Positions 34,913-47,254 of a DNA stretch of 64,000 bases are shown one piece after another. The position numbers and the translations under genes were made by a program. This DNA comes from Ricinus communis (taxonomy: Eukaryota; Streptophyta; Magnoliopsida; Malpighiales; Euphorbiaceae), in NCBI RefSeq assembly GCF_019578655.1, contig NC_063262.1:13089582-13153581 (forward strand), written 5' to 3'. The stretch's first letter is position 1, and each line of letters begins with the position of its first letter. The notes beneath the pieces were generated by a model. It was given only the letters and a program-made list of their open reading frames with translations, ran no database searches and was not told where the DNA came from.

Positions 34913-37394
34913 TACCATTTTACTGCAATTAACATTGTTAGAATATATATTTTCTCCAAATGTATATGACATGTTTTCCATATCTTTAGCTGCATATATT
35001 ATCATATTGTTGAAGAATTAATATATGGTAGTAGAGATAAAGTGTTAAAAGATTGTCAATAAAAAAAACTAAAAAAAATCTATAAAAAATGAAAAAACCA
35101 TTACAACTTGGATACATTTTGTTGATATATTCATACTTTGCAAAAAGAGAAAACTGTGTATTTGCTTGATGCTGTTTAAAAATTGCAAAGCATTTTGATA
35201 TAAAATCTCAAAGCATATTCATATTATTTTAAGCCATGTCATCGATCATTTCAGCCAAACTATAAACTAGAATCAATTTAACTCCCATGATTAGTCAGCC
35301 CTTTCCCATGATTAGGGCTTGGGTGACCGTGAATTATCTGAGAAGACTCGATTCGCCACTCGGGTAAAATAACTAGGACAAATAGAGAGGGGCGAAGGAT
35401 GGCATCTCAGATTTCTTTTGGAGAGCCTAACTTTCCCCCTTCCTGAATTAGAGATTTGGGTTTGAAAAGTTAGGTACGTGCTAGGAAGGACTTAGGCACC
35501 CCAACACACTCGGACACACAATCCGGCCTACACTAGACTCTAAGGCTTTTGGTTTCTTTAATCATACTAACCTAGCTTGGTTACTACCCATTTTATTGTA
35601 ACGACATTTTATTATCTTATTTAATCATATATAGAGGGAGGAAAAGAAGTTACTAACCTAGCAGAGTTGATTAATTTTAATTTATGTGAGGTGATCAACC
35701 AACCTAAGTCTAATTTATCTTTAGTATATGAGAGAAAATTTAAATGTACCAAACTAACAAATAACTATAAAAAATGGAAGGAAGGAATTAATGGGGGTAC
35801 AAACCGAATTATAAAAAAAAATGGAGGGTATCTAACATCCCAACTAATATAAATATAAGTTCACACAAACACACAAGCAATCATTGAATTCACATTTAAC
35901 TCAACCCGTGATAATCCACCTAAATGGATTAAAGAGAGCATAAATGGGTCCACCTGTACTTTAAAGAAAATTAAATTAGTTGAATACTCAAACAATAGTA
36001 TTAGGATACTAAAGAAATAAAATAGTGACTCAAATACTTAAGAATACCCAAAATATAGTAAAGATGCAAAGTTTACATACAAAACCTAAATTTAACTTAT
36101 TCCAAATAAAACAGAAAATAAGCATACTCATTTGACCCAAAACTTAACCCTAATCATACATTTATAATCTAGTTATGTATATTTAAACATGAAGGCTCAT
36201 ATTCACCCTAATAATAACTTTTAACATATTTTATAAACCCTAAATCAAATCCAAGCATGTTGGATAGAGGATTCACAGGCTTAAAAACATATGAGTTATT
36301 TACCATTAACCACTTAATAAATTACCAAAATTAAGATTTTGAATCTTCTAGGAGCTTATCTTGCATAGGGTAAGCCTTAGCCCACATGGAGTAAGGCTTA
36401 CCCTATGTGGGGTAAGCTTACAAAAGCTTCAAGTTTCTATTTTAATAGATTCCTCACCCAAAATAGCAATTTTTAAGCAACACAGATGACAAAAATGATA
36501 AAACCAATGTCAATAAATGTACAAAGCAATTTTTAATCCTAAGTTTTGGCCCACATTGTTATACCTTTAGTAAAAGAGGTAAAAGAGCAAGGTTTGGATG
36601 TGGAAGGTATTTCTATGGCACCACAAAGACTCCAGATGACTCTTGGAATGGATGGAAATAATCTGCAAAAATAATGAAACGTGAATAACAAGAAAGGAAG
36701 GGGTCTTTTAGGTTTTCTAGGACATGGGTAATCAAAGATGAGGGTTTTTAGTGTTCTTTGGGTGAGTAGAAGAATAGATTCTTAAAGGAAAAATGGAAGA
36801 TATAATTGCTGCAACTCTTCTTAAGATTAAGGAAAAATGTATTTTTATGGTGTAATGGGAAGAATTAAAGGAAATTTATGGCAGAGTATGCATAAAATAG
36901 GGAAGGGTTTTCTTCTTTTTGGGTTAGTGTATGTGTTTTCATTTTGAGGAAAAAAGTTGTTGGAAAAGGGCGTTTTCTTTAAGGTTTTTCTTGATGATGA
37001 TAGTGGCTAGAGTCTCCTCTTTTTCTCTTTTTATTTTGGGATGAATGAGATGAATATATATTGTTAAAGAGTGTATTTTTAAGGTTTTTTGAGAGATTAA
37101 GGGTAAAGAATCAAATATTTAAATTTTTGGAGAGGAAAGAGATGGTGACACGCGTCCCTAGGAAGAAATATCCCTTCTAGGTTGCAACCTTTTAAGAAGA
37201 TTGTATTATGAATCATTAGTCCATATGGGATAAGTAAAAGCCCACATGGGCTTAGCTTAAGTTTTAGCCTATATGAACCTCGTTAAGCCTACATGGACTT
37301 AGCTTAGCTCATGTTATCTAGGCTTTAGCCCACGTGGTATGATAAGGTCTTTTGAGGGTTTAAGGGTTTTTATAATCTCAGTTAAGGTTTACAA
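34913..37394. other. Degraded LTR-like region, no gene seen
   Basis: No supportable coding sequence. GGCACCCCAACACACTCGG near 35495 resembles the promoter-end region of Tat/Ogre LTRs. A TAAGCCCACATGGG-like motif recurs in both orientations at 36365-36418 and 37215-37345. It is probably old LTR sequence, but no ends or target duplication could be set. Confidence 0.35.
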
Positions 37395-37588
37395 TCTCTA
37401 TTGCCAATTAATAATGATCAACTCAAGCACGGTTATGGACTTGACTTGTACCTTGAGTAGGAACACTAGCATTTTCCAGAGTTAAAGTCCGTAAATGCCT
37501 AACTAATGATAATGTATAATATATAAGTGTTAAATATTGAAGGAGCTTGACACATATAATAATAAAAGAGTTTGTAATGAAGAAGTTC
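37395..37588 (+). repeat. Fragment of the palindromic copia LTR family
   Basis: It matches the reverse complement of about 14100-14290 over some 190 bp. Shared blocks include GAGTAGGAA.ACTAGCAT, TAATGATAATGTATAATATA, GAAGGAGCTTGACACAT and AAAGAGTTTGTAATG. It breaks off at 37588, exactly where MULE transposase sequence begins. Confidence 0.8.
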
Positions 37589-39680
37589 TAAGTGTTTGCT
37601 TGGAGTACTTATATTGAAGAATTCAAGGGAGTTGAGGACTTGATGACATACCCTCCACATGCATGGTGCAGAGCATATTTCTCAAACAAATGCAATTCAT
37701 ATATGGATAACAATATTGCAGAAAATTTTAATGCTTGGATTTTGGAAGCAAGATTTAAACCAATTGTCAGTATGCTAGAGGAAATTAGATTATAGGCTAT
37801 ATGTAAGATTAAGAAAAACAAAAAGCTTGTGGACAAATGGTTTAATGAGTGCCAGCAGGTATGTCATTATTCTAAGACAACAAGGATGATGATGCTGGTT
37901 GCAGGATGGTTTTCAACGGAGATGTTGGCTATAAGATTGCAGCGAGTGATGTAAGCACACTATTATTATTGACAAATAATTGTGCTATTATAAAGCATGG
38001 GATCTCATTGGAATCCCATGCCAATATGTTATATGTGCTACATACCATTCAAAGCTTGATCTGCTCACATTTATCTCCAAGTGGCACCATAGGGATACAT
38101 ATGTAGCTCCTGACAGTTCTAGAAAAAAGGTTCATGAGATGTGAAAAGTATCTACCAATTAAACCTTGTCCACTAACAAAGATGCTAGGAAGACCTAGGA
38201 AAAAAAGGATTAGAGGCTCAAATTAACCAAATAGTACTAGTGGAAAGCAATCTAAAAAGGGGAAGAAGCAAACTTGTGGGTTGTGTCAGCAAAAGGGGCA
38301 TAATTGAGTAAGGTGTCCCAACAAAGGCAATCAGGTAAAATAAATGATTTTTTATATGTGATTTTTATTAATACTAAATAATTAATTTTTTTCACTCATG
38401 TGCACAGGTGCCAGCAAGTACTCAAGCTACGACACCACCAGTAACATCTCAAGCTGTACCACTACCAGTAGGCTATCAAGCTGTACCACCAGCAGCAGTG
38501 TTAAGAACCTCCAAGGATTAGAACCATGAACCCTAATGATTATGAACCCGTGAATTACTATCTTAGAAACCCAAGAACAAATTAAGTTTCAAAACCCAAG
38601 AACCGCTTAAATCAGATTGCAAGGTATGGTTGATCAAGATCAGAACCTAAAGAAAGCTAAGTTCTTTAAACCCTAAACTATTAACCCTAGTTGCCACATA
38701 AGAAAAATATGCAATAACATTGTTCTGAACTTAAAGAAGAGATTTCAGCCCAAATATTAGCCCACATTAGTCTTCATGTATTTGGACTTGCAAAACATTA
38801 AATAAAGCCCATTCAGATGTGTCTTTACTTGGGCTTATCCTAGCATGACCAATTGGGCTTCCTTGACTAGCCCGATCTTGCATATAGCCAATTAAGGCTT
38901 CTTGTAGCTTCTTGGACCTTGACCTTGTAATTGGGCCTTGTAGCATGCTCAATGGATCCTTAGCTTTATCTTTGGTTTTCTTGTTGTCCTCTCCATCAAG
39001 TCCATCTTTAAGCTTGGCCATGTCCATATCAAGCAGGCTCTCAAGTTATACCACCACCAGCAAGCTCTCAAGTTGTACCACCATCACCAGCCTCTCAAAC
39101 TACATCACCAGCAACCATGAGACCATGTACCATCAATAAGATTCCTCCTTTAAATATGGATGTCAAAGCAAGAAGCCTTGGAGAACATTGTGTACGAGCA
39201 TCAAGAGTGACAACTGGATTTGATGCCTAATTGATGAAAATACTGGAAGAACAATATACAATGTGAAACTTTAAATCCAAATTGTTATATTTGTGTTTCA
39301 GGCATACTGTAGAAACTTATGTTATATGAATTATCATTTGCAACCTAGATTGTTAAGTGAAAGAGTGATTAATGAGGGTGATATGACTATGGTAGTAGAT
39401 CTTGATTCCCAAACCAGGTTTCCAATTCCCTCTGAGAGAGAGTTGAGGAAACAAAGACCTTCAGTTCTTGCATCAATAGAATGAAGGAATATTCAATTTG
39501 TTCTAGATGGTTATTAAGTCAAGTCACTTTTGCAACTGACTTGGCTTATCAGCCTCCAAGTTTGCAGTGGAGAGGAGGTGCAGCCATGACTTCAAGACAA
39601 TTGCAAACTGAAAGAGAGCATATGGTGGGAAGACAAAAGAACAATGGAAAAAATGCTAGTGATTCTGCCTCTTCATAGTT
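37589..39680 (+). pseudogene. Mutator-like (MULE) transposase remnant, C-terminal part
   Basis: The plus strand encodes a MuDR-family C-terminus: CNSYMDNNIAENFNAWILEA with FKPIVSMLEEIR (37690-37795), a decayed SWIM-like segment (37850-38100), KMLGRPRKKRIRG (about 38180), and a zinc knuckle CGLCQQKGHN..RCPNKG (about 38276-38325) holding an in-frame TGA. A 73-nt GT-AG intron (38335-38407) follows in frame. The next exon, rich in SQ(A/V)(V/I)PPPA repeats, is split by a solo LTR at 38499-39031 and ends at about 39229. A further C-terminal piece with YQPPSLQWRGGAAMTSRQLQ lies at about 39540-39678. Stops and frameshifts make it inactive. The N-terminal half with the DDE core is missing, truncated at 37589. 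Confidence 0.8.
38499..39031 (-). mobile_element. Solo LTR (533 bp) inserted in the MULE gene
   Basis: On the minus strand it starts TGATATGGACATGG and ends GGTTCTTAACA. The 5-bp duplication AGCAG is perfect (38494-38498 and 39032-39036). Removing it and one duplication restores continuity of the MULE exon. Its minus strand opens a frame (39027-38767) containing GPITRSRSKKLQEALI, the same tail motif that the CRM-like copies encode in their 3' LTR. It therefore belongs to a related LTR family whose polyprotein also ended inside the LTR. Confidence 0.9.
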
Positions 39681-40051
39681 TAGCAATTTTTAGAATTTTT
39701 CACAACTGTGGTGTTGTGATTTTAGTATTTTGCCAATTGTTGGTGTTACATACATTGCACCATTTTTTTGAACAACATGATATTATTAGGCTCATTTTGG
39801 GTTTTAACTTTGGATGTTAACAAAGGTTTATATTCCTAGGTACCAATCACTATCACTTTTTGCATGTGATTGTGAGTACTCTAAAGTAACTCTTATTTTT
39901 TATGTTATTAACAGATAAACATCTCATATTATTAGCTCCATTTTCTGCAATTTCATTTTCTACCATTTCATTTTCAATCATTTACTTTATTTGATTTTCA
40001 CAAACTTATGTCAATTGAGGGTTCTGCAAATTTAGCCACAACTTACTCATA

Positions 40052-40716
40052 TTACCATTTCATAGACAAGTTACATTCAGGCTTATACATATAGCTTTGC
40101 CAATAGCAAAAAATTAAGAAAAAGAAAAGCTGAGAAGACACTAAAACTAGCACATATCCTATTCTCATTTTCTTCCTCATTCTTTCACACTCAATCAAAT
40201 TCTGGTTCTTCAAGCTCATCACCTCTTCCCATAACTCATCAATCTGACCATTTAGATCACCACCAGACTCATTAGCTCTTTTCATTGCTTTTAAACTTTT
40301 ATTTTCAGCTAATAGTAGCACTTTCTTCTCTTTAAGCAAATTGAGCAAATCCTTTATCCTGTCACTTATAGGCTCATCGTGCCACTCAAAAAAACCACAA
40401 CTTTTAACTTGTAATTTACACACAAAAATTACTCAAATTTTATTTTCAATTTCATCATACCCATTACTCAGTATCAAGAAGCCTTTTCCTCCGCGTACTT
40501 CTGTTGGGAGCAAATTTGATCAATATATACTTACTTCATAATTTGCGCATCCATAAAATTTTCTTCCTAGATTGTCATTTGTCCATGACGTCTATCTAGG
40601 TGCCTTCACTCTCCAGCCTCTTACTCGACATCTACAGTATTTAACCTCACCCTCATAATGGAATTTCATATTACTCTTCCTCACTGTTCTTGATGTTGAC
40701 GACGAAGATGAAGACA
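40052..40716 (-). pseudogene. GRF-type zinc finger protein with C-terminal membrane helix
   Basis: Two minus-strand segments make one protein. The first (40716 to about 40528) reads MSSSSSSTSRTVRKS..., then TSWTNDNLGRKFYGCANYE, and ends at GTAAGTAT, a good donor. The second (about 40405-40052) reads KSCGFFEWHDEPISDRIKDL, then a charged coiled-coil-like region and a hydrophobic helix (YVLVLVSSQLFFFLIFCYW). C-x-C, T-S-W-T-x-x-N-x-G-R-x-F-x-G-C and C-G-F-F-x-W are the GRF zinc-finger plan. An in-frame TAG precedes TSWT (about 40592), and the phase across the intron does not fit cleanly, so it is probably a pseudogene. It converges on the MULE transposase remnant and lies inside the apparent MULE terminus at 41029. 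Confidence 0.7.
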
Positions 40717-40744
40717 TTGTCACTCTGCCAAAAACAAGTGTTAT

Positions 40745-41029
40745 TAAAATTTAAGGGGGGCTGTCTCCAATTTTACAAATTGGTATTTTATAATTCCTAT
40801 TAAGGTAAAGATAAGGGAAATAGGTTACCGTTGCATTTTTTTGTTTTATTTGACACATCAGCGTGTACTAACGGAAAAAAAAAAAAAAGAGGCAAGTTAG
40901 CTGTCCATTTAAGGAGGGGCCAAAACATGAGATTTTGACAAGAATCATGCTTAATTGGACAAAAAATTTTGTTGAGGCGCCAATTAGTTCCCTGCTATAA
41001 ACATTAAGGGCGAAATTGAACCTTTTCCC
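40745..41029. repeat. Probable MULE terminal inverted repeat (right end)
   Basis: The minus strand begins at 41029 with GGGAAAAGGTTCAATTTCGC and continues with CCCTTAATG..GGGAACTAATTGGCGCC. This is the style of long plant MULE termini (G-run, then AATT-rich 'no response' sequence). The partner end is missing because the left side of the element is truncated at 37589, so no 9-bp duplication can be tested. Confidence 0.5.
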
Positions 41030-43107
41030 ATAATTCAACTTTCTAAAATCAATTGAAAAATTATTCTTTGTTTAGTACAAGGCTAATATTGTTATGTGAT
41101 TGATAATATTTTTTTCCAAACATCAATAAAATAATTAATATTAGTAATTTTTAATACATATCAAATGAATTTAAATTTTAAATAAATAAATTAACTATTT
41201 ATGATATTATAATAAAAAAATTTAAATAAATTGATATATTTAAAATCAAATATATACTTATATTTGTAAACTTTTACTAATTGGTAATATGACCGGTTGA
41301 ACTTTTACTAACTTTTTAAACACATAAACTTTATTTTTTGTATATATTTTTATACACTAGGTTGGAGTTTTTGGAAGCGTTAGATACACGCTCCATGAGT
41401 TGGCATGATCTCTTAATGACGTGGACAAATTGACTAAACACATCATTTTAGTATCCACTCTTTTATCTCCTTGTCTCTTCTCTTTTCCTTCTTCTTCATG
41501 CTCTCCAAATTCAAATTTTCTCATCTTTAACTTCGTAAGTTTCTTTTGAGCTGCTCATACTATCGTCACCTTTTTCTTTCTCTCGTTTTCTTTTTAATCT
41601 GACCAGTTCCAAATATGATTTTGTAGAAGAATCACTAGATTTTTGTTTCAATTTCACAATTCACCGATGTTGCCTTTATAACATTTTCTTTTCTATTATC
41701 TCTAAGCTTTTTTCCTTTGCAATTAACAGATATGGATATTAGTCATAATGATATTGATTCTGATTTTTCCATTTCTTATACTATAAATTTTAGACCTAAA
41801 ACATATTGGTGCCTTTTTCTCCATTGAGAATCATGTATAAATCCTTTTGTTTAAGTTAACAATTTGCTTAAAATCTTTAAATACATGAATGGGTAATTTT
41901 AGATAGTAAATTAAGAGTTTCACTCTAGTTTTCCTTCTCTAAGTCTAACTGCACCCTTTACAACTATACTGCTCCTCTAGGTGAATCGGATCACACCCAC
42001 CACACTCCACCTCCTATATCACTAATGAGGACTTAGAGAAACTCCGTGTATGACTTGAGGCTTTCTTATGTATAGGCATAGAAACTCTAAAATGGATTGC
42101 ACAGAATTCTAAAATGGGTTATATTTTCATGTTAAACACATTTTAAATATCACAATTCTTCAGACACATTTCAGAAATTTTAGAAAATTTTTTTTATTAT
42201 TTTTTATATCTTCATTTATTTTTTGAAATTTTAAATTATCTTTCCATTTAATTAAATTTTCTACTTTAATTTCTAATTTTTCTATTTATTTTATTTTCTA
42301 CTTATAGATGATCTCTTAACTTTTCCATATTATATCATTTACTTATTATATTAATATCTTTAATTCTTAATTATTTTACATTTAATAGTCTATAAACATG
42401 CATTATTTTTCTCTTGATCTATAGTAATTATATAATTGCTATCATAACTAATTATATTAATTATATCTAGTTTATTTTTTATGATAACAAAGACATCAAC
42501 AATAAAAATAGAAATACCAAGGAACATATCGTAAAATTCATGGAGACTCTTGGTGTGTCTAGACTTCAAGATGACTTGAAACTCTTATGACAAAGAATAT
42601 TTTTTGTTCAAATCTTCTCAATCCATTTTCTTATGTCTCTGTAATGTTTATGTACATCAAATTTTGAATATGATAATATGAATATATTGGATTTTGGATA
42701 TGATAATTAGAATAATTAGAGTAGCATGTTAGATTTATGGCTTTTCTTTAATAATTATTTAATAATATGTGACCTACCATGTGAAGTTTTATTTACCTTC
42801 TGTCAATATTTTTGTTTTCTAAGGTTTATATTCTTTTATATTTTCTGATTTTATTTTATTTTATTTTATGTCTTTGGCCTTATTTTTTTGAATTTTAATC
42901 ATATATTTTTTTATCACTTATGCATGTTAAATCGATTTCAGGGTGAGTCGAAGAAAAGATGCAAAACCAACTATTACTAAGCCTTACAGTCGATCGGCTC
43001 TGTGTAGTGTTGTTTCGGCTCTGCACCAATTTTGGCCTATTTTCATATCTTTATGCAATTTTTAGAAATTTTTTACCCTGTCACTTCGTTTATGCATTTT
43101 TTGTAAT
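41030..43107. other. AT-rich intergenic DNA, no gene seen
   Basis: No supportable ORF or repeat end over about 2 kb. It ends at the TTTTT duplication that bounds the second solo LTR. Confidence 0.5.
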
Positions 43108-44386
43108 ACCTGAATTTTTTTTTTGATAATGATAATATTAATAATAATTAATAAATGAGTTCTTATTTAAAATTAATTTTATTTTATTTTTATTTGGTTT
43201 AAATTGGAATGATTTAAATGGAAATTTTAATGCTAGACAAATAAAGGAGTTATTTTCTATATCCAATTAGTTTAATTTTTAAGAAATTAATTAAGTAAAT
43301 TATTTGAGAAATAAATTATATTTTGGTTATTCAAATTTTTCTTCAATGAATATATACAAATTAAATTCTATAATTGAGAGTTATGGAAGAACTTGTAAAG
43401 GATATTTTATAAAAGAATTATTGGGGAAAAGGACATTTTAATTAGCTAGTGGTGTTAAATTTTAAATTGAAAAATATTTAGCAAATTGATTAATTAAATT
43501 TTATTGTGTTAGGACTAAATTGAAAATTTATTTTGGGATAAGGATTAAAAGTATAATTTTATTAATATGGGGTTTTAATGAAAATTTGTATGTTTGGTAT
43601 TTTTATAATTAAATATGTCAGCAAGAGCTTTTTGGTAATTGTACATTTAAAAGCAAGGATAAATATGTAATTGTATATTTTCAATAATTTGGCTCAAATT
43701 AAATAGTTAGGAGCTTAATTGAAAAGCTAAAGAAACGTTTAAGGGTTAATTAGAAATTTTGCAGGACGAAATTGTTAGTAATTAAAAAAGTTGAGGGACT
43801 AAATGGTAAAGAAGAAAAGTTCAGGGACCAAATATCGATAGGAAGTAAAGAAAGAAAAGAAAGAGAAGAAGAAGAGGAAGATGGGAAAAATGGTCGCCGA
43901 GGAAGAGAGGGAGAGGGGGAAGGAAAGTGTGTGAGTTTCCGGCGTGTGTGAGTTTCCGGCGTCGGTAGCCGCTGTTCTTAGTGGCGATCGACTCCCCTCG
44001 GCCTGGGCTTCATTTTAGCGGTGGTGGTGTTGCAAATGGTGGCCGGAGTTAGTAGTTGCGGTGGAGAGAGAAAGTGGGTGGCAGCCAGCATTTTCTAGCG
44101 AGCTCCGGCGATGGATGGATAATCAGAGAGCATATCTGGACTCTCCTTAGCTCAAGCTTTCCAATGGCGCCAGTTTCGTGGCGATCGGACTTCGTCCAAA
44201 AATCGACGACCAAGATCATTTGTAAGTCCCTCCGGATGATCGGGGGTTGGATCAGAAGATCAAAAGCAGGGACCGTCATCAGCGCTTCGTTTTGAGTCTA
44301 ATGGTGCATTCAGATCGTCGATCGGACTCCGGCGACTGGAGGCGAGTTGACCAAGCGATCAAGCATCTCGGTAATTCTCTGCCCGT

Positions 44387-45822
44387 TGATGGGCTAAATT
44401 GTGTTAGCTACAATCTAAGGCAGTGTACCTATCGATGCAGTCTAGCACTAATGGCGAGTATCAAGGTCGTATTCCTCGGGAAAGTGAAAGCCCAGAGTTA
44501 CTCCTTTGTTCTTTGTTATATTAACCTAAAATAAGTGATGAATACTTTCTAAACTAACTAATAGCTACAATCTAAGTTCTAAGGGAGATGCAGGAGTAAT
44601 TGATAACTAAAATAACCAAGACAAGAAAGCAAACCCAAAGGGAACCTAAACTAGTTGGCAATCAAACAAAAGATAAAGGATTGGTGAGTCTAATTATGGT
44701 ACCCGTGGACGAATTCTTAACCGAATTCGGTTTCTCTCTCGAGATAACTGAATTCCTAACCTAATAACCTAAAGTTGGAATCTCTTCCTAACGATTGATT
44801 CTTAAATTAGCATTAAGCTTTAATCCGCCTCTATTAAGCTTTGTTAATTCTTAATCCGGCTAGTTAATTATCCTTATCTCTAAGCGATTATTAACCATTT
44901 CTTGCTATTCAAAATTCCAATTGCGAAATGGACTTCTCAATCACATAAAGCAATCTAAACACACAATTTACAACATCTCATGAATAATGCATTATCTTAT
45001 TAATACTGAAAGCAAGAAGAATACAAAACTAACCCAAACAATCCAACAATATAATATCAAGCCAACATAGTAAAGAAATCCCAATGAATTTAATCAATCT
45101 AGCTAATCATGTTCATTATCAAAATCCACAAGAATACAATTACAACAAAGAGTAAAGGTAGAGAAAACCCGATTACACCTTTGGATGAGAGTAAACAGCC
45201 CCAAATCCTTTTGCTCGAATTGAATCGATTCTTGTTCCTCTTGCTCGATTTGAAAACCAATCAACGAACCTCGCCCAATCTTCAATCCTTGAAGGGAATC
45301 CGATTGAAACCTTGATCCAAGTCTCCTTTTCCCTTGGTTCCAGCTCAGAAAACCCTTAGGGAGAGAAAAATTAGGGTTTGGGACGTTCTCTCCCGCTCTC
45401 TCTTTTTTTCCTCTCTTCTTTCTTTTAACTAATTCCCTCTGTCGCCGCCAACACTGTCGTATTGGTGGCCGTGTTCCTAACACGGGCTGGTATTGATGTC
45501 CGTATTACTCTCTGTGGTCGTGCTTCCTAAAACTTTAAAGTTTGATGCACCAACACGGTCGTGTTGGTGAACGTGTTGGGAACACGTCCAGTGTTGAAAC
45601 CAACACGGCCATGTTCAGCTTCCTCTTGTCGTACTTAGCTTGTTTCGACAGCTTCGATGTAGAATTATGCTCCAATTCTTCCCTTTATCATCCTTTGACT
45701 TCTTTTGGACCTAATGCACACAAACAGACGCATAGGGTGAGTGTTGGGACCAATTCACATCCAAATGTCCATAAAATCAATCTTAAAAACTCCATTTAGA
45801 TGTTTGTATTTTATGCACATCA
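44387..45822 (-). repeat. 3' LTR of the Athila-like element
   Basis: 1436 bp. Near its end (45455-45620) it carries several AACACGGYCGTGTT-like palindromes, here partly decayed by C-to-T changes at CG sites relative to the other LTR. Confidence 0.92.
45103..45483 (-). other. Open frame inside the LTR, probably spurious
   Basis: A 126-codon open frame within the 3' LTR. The equivalent part of the other LTR is not preserved as the same frame, and the translation shows no domain. I would not annotate it as a gene. Confidence 0.25.
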
Positions 45823-45826
45823 AATA

Positions 45827-45834
45827 ACCCCACA
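45827..45834 (-). promoter_or_regulatory. Possible polypurine tract of the Athila-like element
   Basis: The minus strand reads AAGTGTGGGGTTATT directly before the 3' LTR. A similar CAAGTGTGGGGTGG lies at about 47171-47185, just after the ORF1-like frame. Confidence 0.5.
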
Positions 45835-47250
45835 CTTAGCTCATTGCTTGTTCTCAAGTAATCAAAAGTAAAATAAGGAAAATAAACCACTAAGCAACAA
45901 TACTTAAACTGACAGACAAGCTAGAGAGCTCCTGCACATATCCTTAATAAGCGTACGTCAAATAAAAAGAAACGAAGCAATCAATTCAAGTATCACAACC
46001 AAGATGCCAATAATTCGCAAAATATTGTCTTAACAAATTATTCAGAACCAACTCCTCACCAGATTCACTCTAAATCACTCAAAGTGTTTAAAGGGTAGTG
46101 TTTAATCGCTCAATGCATCAACTACTGCCTTACTTACTATATGCTTGCTCTTAAATCCTACTCTTACCACTTATGGAGAGTCAACAACCATGTCAAGATG
46201 TCTTTATAAGGGTTGTAATGGGGTAGGGGTAGGTAAATTTGGTCAGAGTTGAACCTATGGTGTTCTGCAATGAAATACATGACATGCACACAAGTCACAA
46301 TGATCACAAGGGGTCAACAATAGACAGTAGTCTAAGGTGGGAAATAGGAATCAAGTCAAAATGTTTAGCTCACTTACTTTCTTTCTTTTCATCACCTTTC
46401 CCTCTTATTCTTCTATTTCTTTTCTTTTTTTTCATAAGGGAAGAACATTCACATAATAGAGTGAATTACTTTTGGATTGAAGAAAGCTGTTATAAGATTC
46501 CACACTATTCCCGAGACAAAAATTCCTAATAAAAACAACTCATGTGCAAAATCATAACCCAAAGCAGAATAAAACTAAGTGGTAATAGAATATGATAAAA
46601 AAATGGTAAAAGAAGGGGTTATCTACAGAATCAATAAACGAATGAAGGCTATTTGGCTAGAATGAAAAACCTAAGTGCCTCTATCATACTAAAGTGTTAA
46701 ACTCTCCTTATGGCCCTCATAAGCATTACCGAGCAAGTTCTAAAAGTAAAGACAGTAATTGGCACTCTCAACAAGAAATAAATACAAGCATATAAAGTGT
46801 ATGCTTATAATTTAGGCTCAATTTCTCACAAGTGTGCTTTTGAGTAGGTTCCAAACAAAAATCATCAAAACAGAATTAAATAAACCAAAGCAACTTATTG
46901 CAAAACTCAAACTAATTATCTTACATTCTTCTGCAAAACTCAACACTATCGGTTTTACCCGATCACATGGACATAAACAGGATTTCAAAAGCAAGTCAAC
47001 AGTAAGAGCATTGAAACAAAGTGAAAAATTTTCAAAATTTTACAAAAAATTGCACAAAGAATAAACAAATAACTGAGATGGGATAAATGAAATGCGATAT
47101 ATACACTAGAAAAGGAACTGAATTTTATATACAAAACAATAAAACATGAAAACAAGTGTATATTAATATCACCACCCCACACTTGAAGGACACACTATCC
47201 TCAGTATACAAAATATAAGAAATGAAAAAGGAAAAAGAACTAATACTGCC
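45835..47250 (-). other. Non-coding 3' interior of the Athila-like element
   Basis: AT-rich sequence between the ORF1-like frame and the 3' LTR. No supportable gene. Confidence 0.6.
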
Positions 47251-47254
47251 CTAA

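Noticed and set aside
37589..39680. Domesticated host gene (FAR1/FHY3-like)
   Set aside because: Stops in the zinc knuckle, frame breaks and an LTR insertion in an exon indicate a dead transposase.
44049..44534. GC-rich overlapping ORFs on both strands
   Set aside because: They lie in the left arm of the split solo LTR, have no domain features, and the longest crosses into the nested LTR.
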